In this document: positions 18,880-37,918 of the stretch, one piece after another
Layout of the letters: each line of letters starts with the position of its first letter
Position numbering within the stretch: the stretch's first letter is position 1
Assembly (NCBI RefSeq): GCF_037027445.1
Contig: NZ_JBANDL010000002.1
Coordinates: 1,302,001 to 1,366,000 of the forward strand
Length of the DNA stretch: 64,000 bases
From: Lysobacter firmicutimachus
Lineage (GTDB): Bacteria > Pseudomonadota > Gammaproteobacteria > Xanthomonadales > Xanthomonadaceae
Direction of reading: 5' to 3'
The notes under the pieces: model-generated
The model's database searches: none
Told to the model about the DNA's origin: nothing
What the model saw: the letters and a program-made list of their open reading frames with translations, nothing else
Position numbers and translations under genes: made by a program

Positions 18880-18912
18880 CGGCCCATTAGCTAATCGAGG
18901 CGGTAGCTCACC

Positions 18913-23076
<4,164 letters not shown>

Positions 23077-23082
23077 GCGCGG

Positions 23083-23186
23083 TGATTGGGGATTCGGGAT
23101 TCGGGATTGGCAAGGCGAACGCCTGCGGTCCCGATCCCTCGAGTCCCCGCTTCAACGAATCTCGATTCTCTAATCCCGAATCCCGG
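23083..23186. repeat. Inverted heptad-repeat element 7 (rpoB-rpoC)
   Basis: The left arm 23084-23111 (GATTGGG-GATTCGG-GATTCGG-GATTGG) and right arm 23156-23185 (CGAATCTCGATTCTCTAATC then CCGAATCCC) enclose about 45 nt. It fills nearly the whole 118-nt gap and ends about 8 nt before the rpoC ATG, so its last bases sit at the rpoC ribosome-binding site (CGGAGTCACAC). Confidence 0.87.
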
Positions 23187-23194
23187 AGTCACAC

Positions 23195-27418
<4,224 letters not shown>

Positions 27419-27486
27419 GCCGGGTCGTCGCGCTCCGGTCCGGCCACCAGGCCGGGCCGGCGCCGGTTCCAACACCAAGCTCAGGA

Positions 27487-27518
27487 CAAGGCGGGCAGCG
27501 ATGCCCGCCTTGTTTTTT
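27487..27518 (+). terminator. Rho-independent terminator after rpoC
   Basis: CAAGGCGGGC (27487-27496), loop AGCGAT, GCCCGCCTTG (27503-27512), then six T. This is a textbook intrinsic terminator and ends the rplJL-rpoBC transcript. The following 27519-27757 shows no gene or clear signal. Confidence 0.9.
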
Positions 27519-27757
27519 GCCCGACGGCCTGGCCGTGAGGTGCTGAACAGGGCTTGGGGGGAGGGCGCGGGGCTGGCAAGTCTTGCCGGACGTGCTAGAC
27601 TCGCAGATCGGATTGGACCTCATGGGCCTAATCCCAGATCACGAAATTAGGCGCAGGGAGCGCCTAGTGTTCGGCCCAGGGTAGGGCGGGATCAATCGAA
27701 TAAGGATCGGAACTGGCGCTGCCGCAGCGCTGGTTTTGCCTGTTCGCGCTGCCTGCG

Positions 27758-27787
27758 TTGACGGAAACGTTAAGCGCGGGCTATACT
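27758..27787 (+). promoter_or_regulatory. Sigma-70 promoter of the str operon
   Basis: -35 TTGACG (27758-27763), 18-nt spacer, -10 TATACT (27782-27787). It lies 85 nt upstream of rpsL and after the rpoC terminator, which makes it the natural start of the rpsL-rpsG-fusA-tuf transcript. Confidence 0.75.
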
Positions 27788-27872
27788 TTTTCGTCTCGGC
27801 GGGTCGGGTGCATTCGGCTTGCCGTTCGTTTCTCACGAAGCGGCCGCCCGGCCCCTCAATCAAGAGTTCCAG

Positions 27873-28247
27873 ATGGCAACCATCAATCAGCTCGTCCGCA
27901 AGCCGCGGCAGGCGACCACCTACAAGAGCACCTCGCCGGCGCTCGCGAACTGCCCGCAGCGTCGCGGCGTTTGCACCCGCGTCTACACCACCACCCCGAA
28001 GAAGCCGAACTCGGCGCTGCGCAAGGTCGCCAAGGTGCGCCTGACCAACGGTTACGAAGTCATTTCGTACATCGGCGGCGAAGGCCACAACCTGCAGGAG
28101 CACTCGGTGGTGCTGATCCGCGGCGGCCGCGTCAAGGACCTGCCGGGCGTGCGTTACCACACCGTGCGCGGCTCGCTCGACGCCGCCGGCGTCGCCAAGC
28201 GTCGCCAGGGCCGCTCCAAGTACGGCGCCAAGCGTCCGAAGTCCTAA
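27873..28247 (+). CDS. rpsL: 30S ribosomal protein S12
   Basis: S12 sits at the decoding centre and affects accuracy. ATG 27873 ([18 protein letters not shown]) gives 124 residues; the longer in-frame ATG upstream would add residues never seen in S12. The streptomycin-site lysines are wild type: K in [12 protein letters not shown] and K in [13 protein letters not shown]. The C-terminus [15 protein letters not shown] is standard. First gene of the str operon; rpsG follows after 80 nt. Confidence 0.98.
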   Translation: MATINQLVRKPRQATTYKSTSPALANCPQRRGVCTRVYTTTPKKPNSALRKVAKVRLTNGYEVISYIGGEGHNLQEHSVVLIRGGRVKDLPGVRYHTVRGSLDAAGVAKRRQGRSKYGAKRPKS

Positions 28248-28327
28248 GCGCGTCGCTGCCCAGGCGCGCGCGATGCGCCGCCGCCCGCAAGCACGTTTGT
28301 CAAGAATCACGAGAATAGGTACGCACC

Positions 28328-28795
28328 ATGTCGCGTAAAGGTTCCACCCCGCAGCGTTCGGTTCTGCCCGATCCCAAGCACGGCAGCGAGACGATCGCGC
28401 GCTTCATCAATATGGTCATGCAGAGCGGCAAGAAGTCCGTCGCCGAGAAGATCGTCTACGGCGCGATGGACGTCATCGGCGAGAAGAATCCGAATGCCCT
28501 CGAGCTGGTCGAGAAGGCGCTGACCAACGTTTCGCCGTCGGTCGAAGTGAAGTCGCGCCGCGTCGGCGGCGCCACCTACCAGGTGCCGGTCGAAGTGCGC
28601 TCCTCGCGCCGCATGGCGCTGGCCATGCGCTGGCTGATCGAGTCCGCCCGCAAGCGCGGCGAAAGCTCGATGCCGCGCAAGCTCGCCGCCGAACTGCTCG
28701 ACGCCTCCGAGAACCGCGGCGCGGCGATCAAGAAGCGCGAAGAAACGCACCGCATGGCGGAAGCGAACCGCGCGTTCGCCCACTACCGCTGGTGA
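28328..28795 (+). CDS. rpsG: 30S ribosomal protein S7
   Basis: S7 nucleates assembly of the 30S head by binding 16S rRNA, and in E. coli represses the str operon. The 155 residues begin [20 protein letters not shown] and include the RNA-binding [18 protein letters not shown] and the C-terminal [20 protein letters not shown]. The 80-nt rpsL-rpsG spacer would be the equivalent of the E. coli S7 target, but I did not find a conserved fold there. fusA follows after 141 nt. Confidence 0.98.
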   Translation: MSRKGSTPQRSVLPDPKHGSETIARFINMVMQSGKKSVAEKIVYGAMDVIGEKNPNALELVEKALTNVSPSVEVKSRRVGGATYQVPVEVRSSRRMALAMRWLIESARKRGESSMPRKLAAELLDASENRGAAIKKREETHRMAEANRAFAHYRW

Positions 28796-28936
28796 TCGCG
28801 GCGCCCTGACGACAGGGCCTTCGCAACATCCGCATGAGATGTTGCCGCGGCGGCTTCGAGGCCGCCTAGCGAACCGGAGGCCGCCGATAAGGCGGCGTCC
28901 GGCCATCTGGAATTCGAAAACTTACGAGAGGGTCCC

Positions 28937-31054
28937 GTGGCTCGCACCACTCCCATCGAGCGTTACCGCAACTTCGGCATCATGGCCCACATCGATGCCG
29001 GCAAGACCACCACGTCGGAACGCATCCTGTTCTACACCGGCGTCAGCCACAAGATCGGCGAAGTGCACGAAGGTGCCGCGACGATGGACTGGATGGAGCA
29101 GGAACAGGAACGCGGCATCACCATCACGTCGGCGGCGACCACGGCGTTCTGGAAGGGCATGGACAAGTCCCTGCCGGAACACCGCTTCAACATCATCGAT
29201 ACCCCCGGCCACGTCGACTTCACCATCGAAGTGGAGCGCTCGCTGCGCGTGCTCGACGGCGCGGTGTTCGTGCTGTGCGCCGTCGGCGGCGTGCAGCCGC
29301 AGTCCGAGACCGTTTGGCGCCAGGCCAACAAGTACTCGGTGCCGCGCATGGCGTTCGTCAACAAGATGGACCGCACCGGCGCCAACTTCGATAAGGTCGT
29401 CGAGCAGCTGAAGGCCCGCCTCGGCGCCTACGCCGTGCCGATGCAGGTGCCGATCGGCGCCGAAGACGGCTTCGAAGGCGTGGTCGACCTGCTGAAGATG
29501 AAGGCGATCCATTGGGACGTCGCTTCGCAGGGCACCAAGTTCGAGTACCGCGACATCCCGGCCGACCTGCAGAGCAAGGCCGAGGAAGCCCGCAACTTCA
29601 TGATCGAAGCCGCGGCCGAAGCCTCGGAAGACCTGATGGAGAAGTACCTGGGCGGCGAAGAGCTGACCGAGGCCGAAATCATCGCCGGTCTGCGCGAGCG
29701 CACCCTGCGGGTCGAGATCGTGCCGGTGTTCTGCGGCTCGGCGTTCAAGAACAAGGGCGTGCAGGCCATGCTCGACGGCGTGATCAACCTGCTGCCGTCG
29801 CCGGCCGACCGTCCGCCGGTCCAGGGCATCGACGAAGACGAGAAGGAGGACACCCGCAAGGCGTCCGACACCGAGCCGTTCTCGGCGCTGGCGTTCAAGA
29901 TCATGACCGACCCGTTCGTCGGCTCGCTGACCTTCTTCCGCGTCTACTCGGGCGTGCTGAACTCGGGCGACCAGGTGTACAACCCGGTCAAGTCGAAGAA
30001 GGAACGCGTCGGCCGCATCCTGCAGATGCACGCCAACCAGCGCGACGAAATCAAGGAAGTCCGCGCCGGCGACATCGCCGCGGCCGTGGGCCTGAAGGAC
30101 GTGACCACCGGCGACACGCTGTGCGCGCAGGATCACATCATCACCCTCGAGCGCATGGTGTTCCCGGAGCCCGTCATCTCGATGGCGGTCGAGCCGAAGA
30201 CCAAGTCGGACCAGGAAAAGATGGGCCTCGCCCTGGGCCGCCTGGCGCAGGAAGATCCCTCGTTCCGCGTGCGCACCGACGAAGAATCGGGCCAGACCAT
30301 CATCGCCGGCATGGGCGAGCTGCACCTGGACATCATCGTCGACCGCATGCGTCGCGAGTTCAACGTCGAAGCCAACGTCGGCAAGCCGCAGGTGGCGTAC
30401 CGCGAGACCATCCGCAAGTCGGACGTCAAGTCGGACTACAAGCACGCCAAGCAGTCGGGCGGTAAGGGCCAGTACGGTCACGTCGTGATCGAGCTGTCGC
30501 CGATGAACGAAGCCGACAAGGCCAATCCGGACGTCGAGAACGATTTCCTGTTCATCAACGACATCACCGGCGGCGTGATTCCGAAGGAATTCATCCCGGC
30601 GGTCGAGAAGGGCCTGCGCGAAACCATCACCAGCGGTCCGCTGGCCGGCTTCCCGGTCGTGGGCGTCAAGGTCAAGCTCGTGTTCGGCTCGTACCACGAC
30701 GTCGACTCGTCGGAAATGGCGTTCAAGCTCGCCTCGTCGATGGCCTTCAAGGAAGGCTTCCGCAAGGCCGATCCGGTCCTGCTGGAGCCGATGATGAAGG
30801 TCGAAGTCGTGACGCCGGAAGAGTACGTCGGCGACGTGATGGGCGACCTGAGCCGTCGTCGCGGCCTGCTCCAGGGCCAGGACGACACGCCGTCGGGCAA
30901 GACCATCAACGCGATGGTGCCGCTGGGCGAAATGTTCGGCTACGCGACCACCATCCGCTCGCTGACCCAGGGTCGCGCGACGTTCACGATGGAATTCGAT
31001 CACTACGCCGAGGCGCCGAACAACATCGCCGAGACCGTGATCAAGAAGGGCTGA
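28937..31054 (+). CDS. fusA: Elongation factor G
   Basis: EF-G drives translocation and, with RRF, ribosome recycling. The GTG start 28937 gives [20 protein letters not shown] and 705 residues. G1 is [13 protein letters not shown] near residues 17-29, G3 is DTPGHVDF, G4 is NKMDRTGAN, and domains III-V follow ([21 protein letters not shown] segment, [11 protein letters not shown]). The ribosome-binding site is ACGAGAGGGTCCC. It is followed by heptad element 8 and then tuf. Confidence 0.98.
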   Translation: MARTTPIERYRNFGIMAHIDAGKTTTSERILFYTGVSHKIGEVHEGAATMDWMEQEQERGITITSAATTAFWKGMDKSLPEHRFNIIDTPGHVDFTIEVERSLRVLDGAVFVLCAVGGVQPQSETVWRQANKYSVPRMAFVNKMDRTGANFDKVVEQLKARLGAYAVPMQVPIGAEDGFEGVVDLLKMKAIHWDVASQGTKFEYRDIPADLQSKAEEARNFMIEAAAEASEDLMEKYLGGEELTEAEIIAGLRERTLRVEIVPVFCGSAFKNKGVQAMLDGVINLLPSPADRPPVQGIDEDEKEDTRKASDTEPFSALAFKIMTDPFVGSLTFFRVYSGVLNSGDQVYNPVKSKKERVGRILQMHANQRDEIKEVRAGDIAAAVGLKDVTTGDTLCAQDHIITLERMVFPEPVISMAVEPKTKSDQEKMGLALGRLAQEDPSFRVRTDEESGQTIIAGMGELHLDIIVDRMRREFNVEANVGKPQVAYRETIRKSDVKSDYKHAKQSGGKGQYGHVVIELSPMNEADKANPDVENDFLFINDITGGVIPKEFIPAVEKGLRETITSGPLAGFPVVGVKVKLVFGSYHDVDSSEMAFKLASSMAFKEGFRKADPVLLEPMMKVEVVTPEEYVGDVMGDLSRRRGLLQGQDDTPSGKTINAMVPLGEMFGYATTIRSLTQGRATFTMEFDHYAEAPNNIAETVIKKG

Positions 31055-31060
31055 TAAAGC

Positions 31061-31185
31061 CGGGATTCGGGTACCGGGGTCCGGGATTCGCGAAGCGGGT
31101 TCCGGGTCCGGCCAGGCCGAATCCGATCACAGACAACGGGGCCGGGAGACGCGCTTGCGAATCCCGAATCCCAAACCACGAATCA
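31061..31185. repeat. Inverted heptad-repeat element 8 (fusA-tuf)
   Basis: A degenerate left arm (31061-31092, CGGGATTCGGGTACC then GGGGTCCGGGATTCG) and right arm 31157-31185 (GCGAATCCCGAATCC then CAAACCACGAATC) lie about 65 nt apart. It is the most diverged full copy. It begins 6 nt after the fusA stop and ends about 23 nt before the tuf ATG. Confidence 0.78.
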
Positions 31186-31208
31186 CCGCAATTTAAAGAG
31201 AGACAACC

Positions 31209-32399
31209 ATGGCTAAGGGTAAATTCGAGCGCACCAAGCCGCACGTGAACGTCGGCACGATCGGTCACGTCGACCACGGCAAGACCACGCTGACGGCCGC
31301 TCTGACCAAGGTCGGCGCCGAGCGTTTCGGTGGCGAGTTCAAGGCGTACGACGCGATCGACGCGGCGCCGGAAGAAAAGGCTCGCGGCATCACGATCTCG
31401 ACCGCGCACGTGGAATACGAATCGGCGACGCGCCACTACGCGCACGTCGACTGCCCGGGCCACGCCGACTACGTGAAGAACATGATCACCGGTGCGGCGC
31501 AGATGGACGGCGCGATCCTGGTGTGCTCGGCCGCTGACGGCCCGATGCCGCAGACCCGCGAACACATCCTGCTGTCGCGTCAGGTCGGCGTGCCGTACAT
31601 CGTCGTGTTCCTGAACAAGGCCGACATGGTGGACGACGCCGAGCTGCTCGAGCTGGTCGAGATGGAAGTGCGCGAGCTGCTGACCAAGTACGAGTTCCCG
31701 GGCGACGACACCCCGATCATCCACGGTTCGGCCCGTCTGGCGCTGGAAGGCGACCAGAGCGAAATCGGCGTGCCGGCGATCCTGAAGCTGGTCGACGCGC
31801 TGGACACCTTCATTCCGGAGCCGGAGCGCGCGATCGACAAGCCGTTCCTGATGCCGGTGGAAGACGTGTTCTCGATCTCGGGCCGCGGCACCGTGGTGAC
31901 CGGCCGTATCGAGCGCGGCATCATCAAGGTGGGCGACGAAATCGAAATCGTCGGCATCCGTCCGACCCAGAAGACCACGGTCACCGGCGTCGAAATGTTC
32001 CGCAAGCTGCTGGACCAGGGTCAGGCGGGCGACAACGCCGGTCTGCTGCTGCGCGGCACCAAGCGCGACGACGTCGAGCGCGGCCAGGTGCTGGCCAAGC
32101 CGGGTTCGATCACCCCGCACACCGAGTTCGAAGCCGAGGTGTACGTGCTGTCGAAGGACGAAGGCGGCCGTCACACCCCGTTCTTCAAGGGCTACCGTCC
32201 GCAGTTCTACTTCCGCACCACCGACATCACGGGCGCCGTGACCCTGCCGGAAGGCGTGGAAATGGTGATGCCGGGCGACAACGTGAAGATGACCGTCGCC
32301 CTGATCAACCCGGTCGCGATGGACGAAGGCCTGCGCTTCGCGATCCGCGAAGGCGGCCGCACCGTCGGCGCCGGCGTGGTGGCGAAGATCATCAAGTAA
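31209..32399 (+). CDS. tufA: Elongation factor Tu (str-operon copy)
   Basis: The second EF-Tu gene, in the classical rpsL-rpsG-fusA-tuf order. The 396-residue product is identical to that of the gene at 13163-14353: [10 protein letters not shown]-loop, [17 protein letters not shown] and the same C-terminus VAKIIK. By eye the DNA differs only at the third base of codon 2 (GCT here). Identity stops sharply at the start and stop codons. A good ribosome-binding site, AAAGAGAGACAACC, precedes the ATG. A hairpin with arm sequence similar to that behind the other copy follows. Confidence 0.98.
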   Translation: MAKGKFERTKPHVNVGTIGHVDHGKTTLTAALTKVGAERFGGEFKAYDAIDAAPEEKARGITISTAHVEYESATRHYAHVDCPGHADYVKNMITGAAQMDGAILVCSAADGPMPQTREHILLSRQVGVPYIVVFLNKADMVDDAELLELVEMEVRELLTKYEFPGDDTPIIHGSARLALEGDQSEIGVPAILKLVDALDTFIPEPERAIDKPFLMPVEDVFSISGRGTVVTGRIERGIIKVGDEIEIVGIRPTQKTTVTGVEMFRKLLDQGQAGDNAGLLLRGTKRDDVERGQVLAKPGSITPHTEFEAEVYVLSKDEGGRHTPFFKGYRPQFYFRTTDITGAVTLPEGVEMVMPGDNVKMTVALINPVAMDEGLRFAIREGGRTVGAGVVAKIIK

Positions 32400-32449
32400 T
32401 CCGTTCCGGCCGGCAGGTCCGGTCGGTCGGTTCACTCGATCGCTTTATT

Positions 32450-32477
32450 CCTGCGGCGACCCTCGGGTCGCCGCAGG
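32450..32477 (+). terminator. Perfect 12-bp hairpin after second tuf
   Basis: CCTGCGGCGACC (32450-32461), loop CTCG, GGTCGCCGCAGG (32466-32477), followed by CGTTTCC. Stable and well placed to end the str operon, but the T-run is short. The gap then continues to the S10 promoter; 32478-32558 shows nothing else. Confidence 0.6.
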
Positions 32478-32558
32478 CGTTTCCGGCCTCCCGCCCGTCG
32501 CTGGCGGGTTGGCTGAATGGGGTCAGGATTCGCCGCTAGGGCGGGGCAGGGCGTCGAC

Positions 32559-32588
32559 TTGCGCTGCCCGGTTCGATGCGGTTAGAAT
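32559..32588 (+). promoter_or_regulatory. Probable promoter of the S10 operon
   Basis: -35 TTGCGC (32559-32564), 18-nt spacer, -10 TAGAAT (32583-32588), followed by a leader of about 320 nt before rpsJ. A long structured leader is where L4 acts on the S10 operon in E. coli. I could not recognise an L4 target here, and no gene lies in 32589-32915. Confidence 0.55.
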
Positions 32589-32915
32589 GCGCGACCACCG
32601 CGTCCGGCTCGTTTTTAGGGTCGGGCGCAACCAGCGAAATGAGGGGCAGGATGCGCCTCGTATTCGCCAGACAGGGATATGTCGCACGGCCGCGCTCCGT
32701 ACGTTCCGGGCCCCGAATTCAGGGCTTCCAAGGAACGCTAGACGGGGCGTTTCGTGCGTTCTGCTCAGTCTGGGCGGGCCGGGTGACCGGGCCGCCTTAG
32801 CTTTTCCAGGCAAGGAAGCTCCGGGGCGAGGGTGTTGCCCTGGAGTGTTTGCGTTTTCGTGGGGCCGGCGCACCCAGAAGCCGTCCCGTCGCTCTTTTAA
32901 CCAAGGAATTCCGTC

Positions 32916-33227
<312 letters not shown>

Positions 33228-33237
33228 GGCAACCACC

Positions 33238-33891
33238 ATGACCGCGAAGAAGTATTCGTTGGGCATCGTCGGTCGCAAGGCCGGCATGAGCCGTTTCTTC
33301 ACTGAAGACGGCAAGTCGGTTCCGGTGACCCTGATCGAGGCGACCCCGAACCGCATCACCCAGATCAAGACCGAAGACACCGACGGCTACAGCGCCGTGC
33401 AGGTCACGGTCGGCGTGCGCCGCGCTGCGCTCGTCAACAAGCCGGAAGCCGGTCACCTCGCCAAGGCGAAGGTCGAAGCCGGTCGCGGCCTGTGGGAGCT
33501 GCGCGTGGAAGCCGACCAGATCGGCGCTTTCGAAGTCGGCGGCGAAATCAAGGCCGACATCTTCGAAGCCGGCCAGCTGGTCGACGTCCAGGGCGTGACC
33601 AAGGGCAAGGGCTTCCAGGGCACGATCAAGCGCTGGAACTTCCGCATGGGCGACGCGACGCACGGCAACTCGCTGTCGCACCGCGCGCCGGGCTCGATCG
33701 GCCAGCGCCAGACCCCGGGCCGCGTTTTCCCGGGCAAGAAGATGTCCGGCCACATGGGCGCCGTGCAGCAGAGCACCCAGCGTCTTGAAGTGGTCAAGGT
33801 CGACGCCGAGCGCGGCCTGATCGCGATCAAGGGCGCCGTGCCGGGCGCGCCGGGTGGCGACGTCATCGTCCGTCCCTCGAGCAAGGCATAA
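33238..33891 (+). CDS. rplC: 50S ribosomal protein L3
   Basis: L3 binds 23S rRNA near the peptidyl-transferase centre and is an early assembly protein. The 217 residues start [20 protein letters not shown]. The central extension carries the methylated-glutamine region [20 protein letters not shown] then [14 protein letters not shown]. The end is [21 protein letters not shown] precedes the ATG. It is followed after 12 nt by rplD. Confidence 0.98.
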   Translation: MTAKKYSLGIVGRKAGMSRFFTEDGKSVPVTLIEATPNRITQIKTEDTDGYSAVQVTVGVRRAALVNKPEAGHLAKAKVEAGRGLWELRVEADQIGAFEVGGEIKADIFEAGQLVDVQGVTKGKGFQGTIKRWNFRMGDATHGNSLSHRAPGSIGQRQTPGRVFPGKKMSGHMGAVQQSTQRLEVVKVDAERGLIAIKGAVPGAPGGDVIVRPSSKA

Positions 33892-33903
33892 GGAGAGATG
33901 ACG

Positions 33904-34509
33904 ATGGAACTCACCATCAACAACAGCAGCAAGACGCTGTCGGTCTCCGACGCGATCTTCGGCCGCGAGTTCAGCGAAGACCTGGTCCACCAGGTGGTCG
34001 TTGCCTACCGCAACGCCGGTCGCGCCGGCACCAAGGCGCAGAAGACACGCGCCGAAGTCAACGGCACGACCAAGAAGTCGAAGAAGCAGAAGGGCGGCGG
34101 CGCGCGTCATGGCGCGCTGACGGCTCCGATCTTCGTCGGCGGCGGCGTGACCTTCGCGGCCAAGCCGCGCAGCTTCGCGCAGAAGGTCAACCGCAAGATG
34201 TATCGCGCCGCGATCGCCGCGATCCTGTCCGAGCTGAACCGTCAGGGCCGCATCACGGTCGTCGAGAGCTTCGAGATCGATGCTCCGAAGACCAAGGGCC
34301 TGATCGAGAAGCTGAAGGGTCTGTCGGTCGGCCAGCGTCCGCTGATCGTCACCGAAGACGCGACCGAGAACCTGTACCTCTCGGCCCGCAACCTGCCGTA
34401 CGTCGAAGTGCGTGATGTCCAGGGCCTGGATCCGGTCGCCCTCGTCGGCGCCGACTCGGTCGTGTTCACCGCCGAGGCGGTCAAGAAGATCGAGGAGTGG
34501 CTGGCATGA
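33904..34509 (+). CDS. rplD: 50S ribosomal protein L4
   Basis: L4 lines the exit tunnel and is the operon's feedback regulator in E. coli. ATG 33904 ([16 protein letters not shown]) is preferred over ATG 33898 because AGGAG lies 8 nt before it rather than 2, giving 201 residues. The tunnel loop is visible as [20 protein letters not shown] near residues 60-79, and the C-terminal globular part as [18 protein letters not shown]. Its stop overlaps the rplW start. Confidence 0.97.
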   Translation: MELTINNSSKTLSVSDAIFGREFSEDLVHQVVVAYRNAGRAGTKAQKTRAEVNGTTKKSKKQKGGGARHGALTAPIFVGGGVTFAAKPRSFAQKVNRKMYRAAIAAILSELNRQGRITVVESFEIDAPKTKGLIEKLKGLSVGQRPLIVTEDATENLYLSARNLPYVEVRDVQGLDPVALVGADSVVFTAEAVKKIEEWLA

Positions 34510-34802
34510 ACGACGCCAAGCTCTACAGCATCATCCGCGCGCCGCGCGTGTCCGAAAAGACCGCCCGTCTGCAGGAAGTTTCCAACCAATACGTCTTCGA
34601 AGTCTCGACCGAAGCTACCAAGGCCGACATCAAGGTCGCCGTGGAAAAGCTGTTCGACGTCAAGGTCGAGGCGGTCAACGTGGTCAACGTGAAGGGCAAG
34701 AACAAGGCCTTCCGTTTCCGCATGGGCCGTCGCGGCGACTGGCGCAAGGCGTACGTGAAGCTGGCCGAAGGCCAGTCGATCGACGTGATGGCCAAGGCCT
34801 GA
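34506..34802 (+). CDS. rplW: 50S ribosomal protein L23
   Basis: L23 lies at the tunnel exit and docks trigger factor and SRP. ATG 34506 overlaps the rplD stop (ATGA) and gives 98 residues, [24 protein letters not shown] 9 nt upstream is in frame but less likely. The conserved loop [20 protein letters not shown] and the end SIDVMAKA are present. Coupled translation with rplD is expected. rplB follows after 10 nt. Confidence 0.97.
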   Translation: MNDAKLYSIIRAPRVSEKTARLQEVSNQYVFEVSTEATKADIKVAVEKLFDVKVEAVNVVNVKGKNKAFRFRMGRRGDWRKAYVKLAEGQSIDVMAKA

Positions 34803-34812
34803 GGAAAGATCC

Positions 34813-35640
34813 ATGGCATTGATGACTTTCAAGCCCACTTCCGCCGGCCGCCGCAACGCGGTCCGCGTCGTGACGCCGGGCCTGCACAAGGGCGCGCCGC
34901 ACGCGGCGCTGGTCGAAAAGCAGAGCAAGAGCGGCGGTCGTAACCACCACGGCCGCATCACCACCCGTCATATCGGTGGTGGTCACAAGCAGCACTACCG
35001 CATCATCGACTTCAAGCGCGACAAGGAAGGCATTCCGGCGCGCGTGGAGCGGATCGAATACGATCCCAACCGCACCGCGCACATCGCGCTGCTGTGCTAC
35101 GTCGATGGCGAGCGTCGTTACATCATCGCCCCGAAGGGCCTGAAGGACGGCGACCAGGTGATCGCGGGCCGCGACGCCCCGATCCGCGTCGGCAACACGC
35201 TGCCGCTGACCAACATCCCGGTCGGCTCCACCGTGTGCTGCGTCGAAATGAAGCCGGGCAAGGGCGCCCAGCTGGCCCGCGCGGCCGGCGCCAGCGCCTA
35301 CCTGGTGGCTCGCGAGCAGGGCTACGCCACGCTGCGTCTTCGCTCCGGCGAAATGCGCAAGGTGCCGGTCGAGTGCCGCGCCACCATCGGCGAAGTCGGC
35401 AACGACGAGCACAACCTGGAGAAGCTCGGCAAGGCCGGCGCCAAGCGTTGGCGCGGCATCAAGCCGACCGTTCGCGGCGCGGCCATGAACCCCGTCGACC
35501 ACCCGCACGGTGGCGGTGAGGCGAAGGCTGGCCAGGGCAACCCGCATCCGGTCACCCCGTGGGGTGTTCCGACCAAGGGTTACAAGACGCGCAAGAACAA
35601 GCGCACCACGCAATTCATCGTGCGCGATCGCAGGGGTTAA
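34813..35640 (+). CDS. rplB: 50S ribosomal protein L2
   Basis: L2 is needed for subunit association and peptidyl transferase assembly. The 275 residues start [20 protein letters not shown] and include the RNA-binding [20 protein letters not shown] and the conserved catalytic-region histidine in [18 protein letters not shown] near residue 230. GAGGAAAGATCC is the ribosome-binding region. Tightly linked to rpsS (6 nt). Confidence 0.98.
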   Translation: MALMTFKPTSAGRRNAVRVVTPGLHKGAPHAALVEKQSKSGGRNHHGRITTRHIGGGHKQHYRIIDFKRDKEGIPARVERIEYDPNRTAHIALLCYVDGERRYIIAPKGLKDGDQVIAGRDAPIRVGNTLPLTNIPVGSTVCCVEMKPGKGAQLARAAGASAYLVAREQGYATLRLRSGEMRKVPVECRATIGEVGNDEHNLEKLGKAGAKRWRGIKPTVRGAAMNPVDHPHGGGEAKAGQGNPHPVTPWGVPTKGYKTRKNKRTTQFIVRDRRG

Positions 35641-35646
35641 TCGAAC

Positions 35647-35916
35647 ATGGCACGTTCACTGAAGAAGGGCCCGTTCGTCGACCATCATCTGATGAAGAAG
35701 GTCGAAACGGCGGGCAACAACAAGAAGCCGATCAAGACCTGGTCGCGCCGTTCGATGGTGCTGCCGGAGATGGTGGGCTTCACGATCGCCGTCCACAACG
35801 GCAAGAACCACATCCCGGTGCTGGTCAACGAAAACATGGTTGGCCACAAGCTTGGCGAGTTCGCCCTGACCCGTACGTTCAAGGGTCATGGCGGCGACAA
35901 GAAGTCGGGCAAGTAA
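35647..35916 (+). CDS. rpsS: 30S ribosomal protein S19
   Basis: S19 binds S13 and the 16S head near the A and P sites. The 89 residues start [20 protein letters not shown] and carry [20 protein letters not shown] and [20 protein letters not shown]. The length is typical. The ribosome-binding sequence GGGGTTAATCGAAC overlaps the end of rplB. rplV follows after 10 nt. Confidence 0.98.
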   Translation: MARSLKKGPFVDHHLMKKVETAGNNKKPIKTWSRRSMVLPEMVGFTIAVHNGKNHIPVLVNENMVGHKLGEFALTRTFKGHGGDKKSGK

Positions 35917-35926
35917 GGAGATGACC

Positions 35927-36262
35927 ATGGAAGCGAAAGCCATCCTGCGCACCGCGCGCATCTCCCCGCAGAAGGCCCGCCTGGTCGCCGACCAGGTGCG
36001 CGGTCTGTCCGCCGAGCGCGCCGTCAACCTGCTGAAGTTCTCGGACAAGAAGGCTGCTGCACTGATCCGCAAGGTCGTGGAGTCCGCCATCGCCAACGCC
36101 GAGAACAACCAGGGCGCCGACGTCGACGAGCTCAAGGTCAAGACCATCATGGTTGACGAGGGTCCCGCACTGAAGCGCTTCATGGCGCGTGCGAAGGGCC
36201 GCGGCACCCGCATCCTCAAGCGCACCAGCCACATCACTGTGGTTGTGGGCGCCGGCAAGTAA
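35927..36262 (+). CDS. rplV: 50S ribosomal protein L22
   Basis: L22 spans the 50S shell and its beta hairpin lines the tunnel next to L4. ATG 35927 ([20 protein letters not shown]) gives 111 residues; it stands 6 nt after AAGGAG, whereas the ATG at 35921 touches it. The tunnel hairpin is [20 protein letters not shown] near residues 86-105, a common site of macrolide-resistance changes, here ordinary. rpsC follows after 13 nt. Confidence 0.97.
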   Translation: MEAKAILRTARISPQKARLVADQVRGLSAERAVNLLKFSDKKAAALIRKVVESAIANAENNQGADVDELKVKTIMVDEGPALKRFMARAKGRGTRILKRTSHITVVVGAGK

Positions 36263-36275
36263 GGCGGAGTAGACA

Positions 36276-37019
36276 ATGGGTCATAAAGTTCATCCGACCG
36301 GAATCCGCCTGGGCATCGCCAAGGATTGGAATTCCAAGTGGTTCGCCAACAAGAAGCAGTACGCCGAGTACCTGGCGGCTGACCTGAAGGTTCGCGAAAT
36401 GCTGCGCAAGAAGCTGGCTCAGGCCGGCATCTCGAAGATCTTCATCGAGCGTCCGGCCAACAACGCCCGCGTCACGATCCACACCGCCCGTCCGGGCGTG
36501 GTGATCGGCAAGCGCGGCGAGGACATCGAGAAGCTGCGCAAGGAAGTCAGCGCGCTGATGGGCGTTCCGGCGCACATCAACGTGACCGAGGTCCGCAAGC
36601 CGGAACTCGATGCGCAGCTGGTCGCCGAGTCGATCGCGCAGCAGCTCGAGCGCCGCATCATGTTCCGCCGCGCGATGAAGCGTGCGGTCGGCAACGCGAT
36701 GCGACTCGGCGCCCTGGGCATCAAGGTCAACGTCGCCGGCCGCCTGAACGGCGCCGAGATCGCGCGTTCGGAGTGGTATCGCGAAGGCCGCGTGCCGCTG
36801 CATACCCTGCGCGCCGACATCGATTACGGCTTCGCCGAAGCCAAGACGACCTACGGCATCATCGGTATCAAGACCTGGATCTACAAGGGCGAAGTGTTCG
36901 ACTTCTCCCAGGTCGGCCAGGAGAAGCAGGACGATTCGCCGCGCAGCGAGCGTGGTGACCGCGGCGATCGCGGTGATCGTAACGACCGCCCGGGCCGTCC
37001 TGCCCGCGAACAGAGGTAA
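36276..37019 (+). CDS. rpsC: 30S ribosomal protein S3
   Basis: S3 forms part of the mRNA entry channel and its helicase surface. The 247 residues start [20 protein letters not shown]. The KH domain is seen in [20 protein letters not shown] near residues 62-81, and the C-terminal domain in [20 protein letters not shown]. The last 30 or so residues are an Arg/Asp-rich repetitive tail ([19 protein letters not shown]), longer than in E. coli and likely disordered. GGCGGAGTAGACA precedes the ATG. Confidence 0.98.
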   Translation: MGHKVHPTGIRLGIAKDWNSKWFANKKQYAEYLAADLKVREMLRKKLAQAGISKIFIERPANNARVTIHTARPGVVIGKRGEDIEKLRKEVSALMGVPAHINVTEVRKPELDAQLVAESIAQQLERRIMFRRAMKRAVGNAMRLGALGIKVNVAGRLNGAEIARSEWYREGRVPLHTLRADIDYGFAEAKTTYGIIGIKTWIYKGEVFDFSQVGQEKQDDSPRSERGDRGDRGDRNDRPGRPAREQR

Positions 37020-37025
37020 TCCGCC

Positions 37026-37439
37026 ATGTTGCAACCCAAGCGAACCAAGTACCGCAAGGTACACAAGGGCCGCAATGAGGGCCTGAGCTGGAACGGCAAT
37101 GCCGTCAGCTTCGGCGAATACGGCCTCAAGGCGACCGCTCACGGCCAGCTGACCGCGCGTCAGATCGAAGCGGCCCGCCGCTCGATCAGCCGCTACGTCA
37201 AGCGCGGCGGCAAGATGTGGATCCGCGTGTTCCCGGACAAGCCGATCACCAAGAAGCCGATCGAAGTCCGAATGGGCTCCGGTAAGGGCAACGTCGAGTA
37301 CTGGGTCGCCCAGATCCAGCCCGGTCGCATGATTTACGAGATCGAAGGCGTGGCCGAAGACGTGGCGCGCGAAGCGTTCCGCCTGGCCGCCGCCAAGCTC
37401 TCGGTGACCACCACTTTCGTTACCCGGACGGTGCGCTAA
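37026..37439 (+). CDS. rplP: 50S ribosomal protein L16
   Basis: L16 helps form the A-site tRNA cradle near the central protuberance. The 137 residues start [20 protein letters not shown] and include the region near the hydroxylated arginine ([20 protein letters not shown]) and [20 protein letters not shown]. The stop TAA shares its last base with the rpmC ATG (TAATG), so the two are coupled. AGAGGTAATCCGCC is the ribosome-binding region. Confidence 0.98.
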   Translation: MLQPKRTKYRKVHKGRNEGLSWNGNAVSFGEYGLKATAHGQLTARQIEAARRSISRYVKRGGKMWIRVFPDKPITKKPIEVRMGSGKGNVEYWVAQIQPGRMIYEIEGVAEDVAREAFRLAAAKLSVTTTFVTRTVR

Positions 37440-37624
37440 TGGAACTCAAGCAACTGCGCGAGAAGTCGGCTGACGAGCTCAAGGCTCACCTGGTCGAACT
37501 GCATAAGGAGAGCTTCGCTCTCCGCATGCAGAAGGCCACCGGTCAGCTCGCCAAGACCCATGAGGCCCGCCGTGTTCGCCGCGAGATCGCTCGCGTGAAC
37601 ATGCTGCTGGGCGAGAAGAAGTAA
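37439..37624 (+). CDS. rpmC: 50S ribosomal protein L29
   Basis: L29 is a two-helix protein near the tunnel exit beside L23. The 61 residues start [20 protein letters not shown], with the conserved [20 protein letters not shown] and [14 protein letters not shown]. It overlaps rplP by 1 nt and precedes rpsQ by 9 nt. Short, but of exactly family length. Confidence 0.97.
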   Translation: MELKQLREKSADELKAHLVELHKESFALRMQKATGQLAKTHEARRVRREIARVNMLLGEKK

Positions 37625-37633
37625 GGATCCGCC

Positions 37634-37903
37634 ATGACCGACAACAAGACAGAGAAGGCGCTGCGCACGGTTGAAGGCCGGGTCGTCAGCAACAAGATGG
37701 ACAAGACCGTCACCGTGCTCGTCGAGCGCCAGGTCAAGCACGCGCTGTACGGCAAGTACATCCGTCGCTCGACCAAGCTCCACGCTCACGACGCCGAGAA
37801 CGCCTGCAAGGAAGGCGATATCGTGCGCGTGAAGGAGATCGCTCCGCTGTCCAAGACCAAGAACTGGAGCGTGGTTGAAATCGTCAGCCGCGCGGCCGAA
37901 TAA
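37634..37903 (+). CDS. rpsQ: 30S ribosomal protein S17
   Basis: S17 is an OB-fold primary binder of the 16S 5' domain. The 89 residues start [20 protein letters not shown] and contain [20 protein letters not shown] and [33 protein letters not shown] precedes the ATG, and GAGGAGGGCTGAACC at the end is the rplN ribosome-binding site. Last gene of the S10 operon by the E. coli division; transcription probably continues. Confidence 0.98.
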   Translation: MTDNKTEKALRTVEGRVVSNKMDKTVTVLVERQVKHALYGKYIRRSTKLHAHDAENACKEGDIVRVKEIAPLSKTKNWSVVEIVSRAAE

Positions 37904-37918
37904 GAGGAGGGCTGAACC

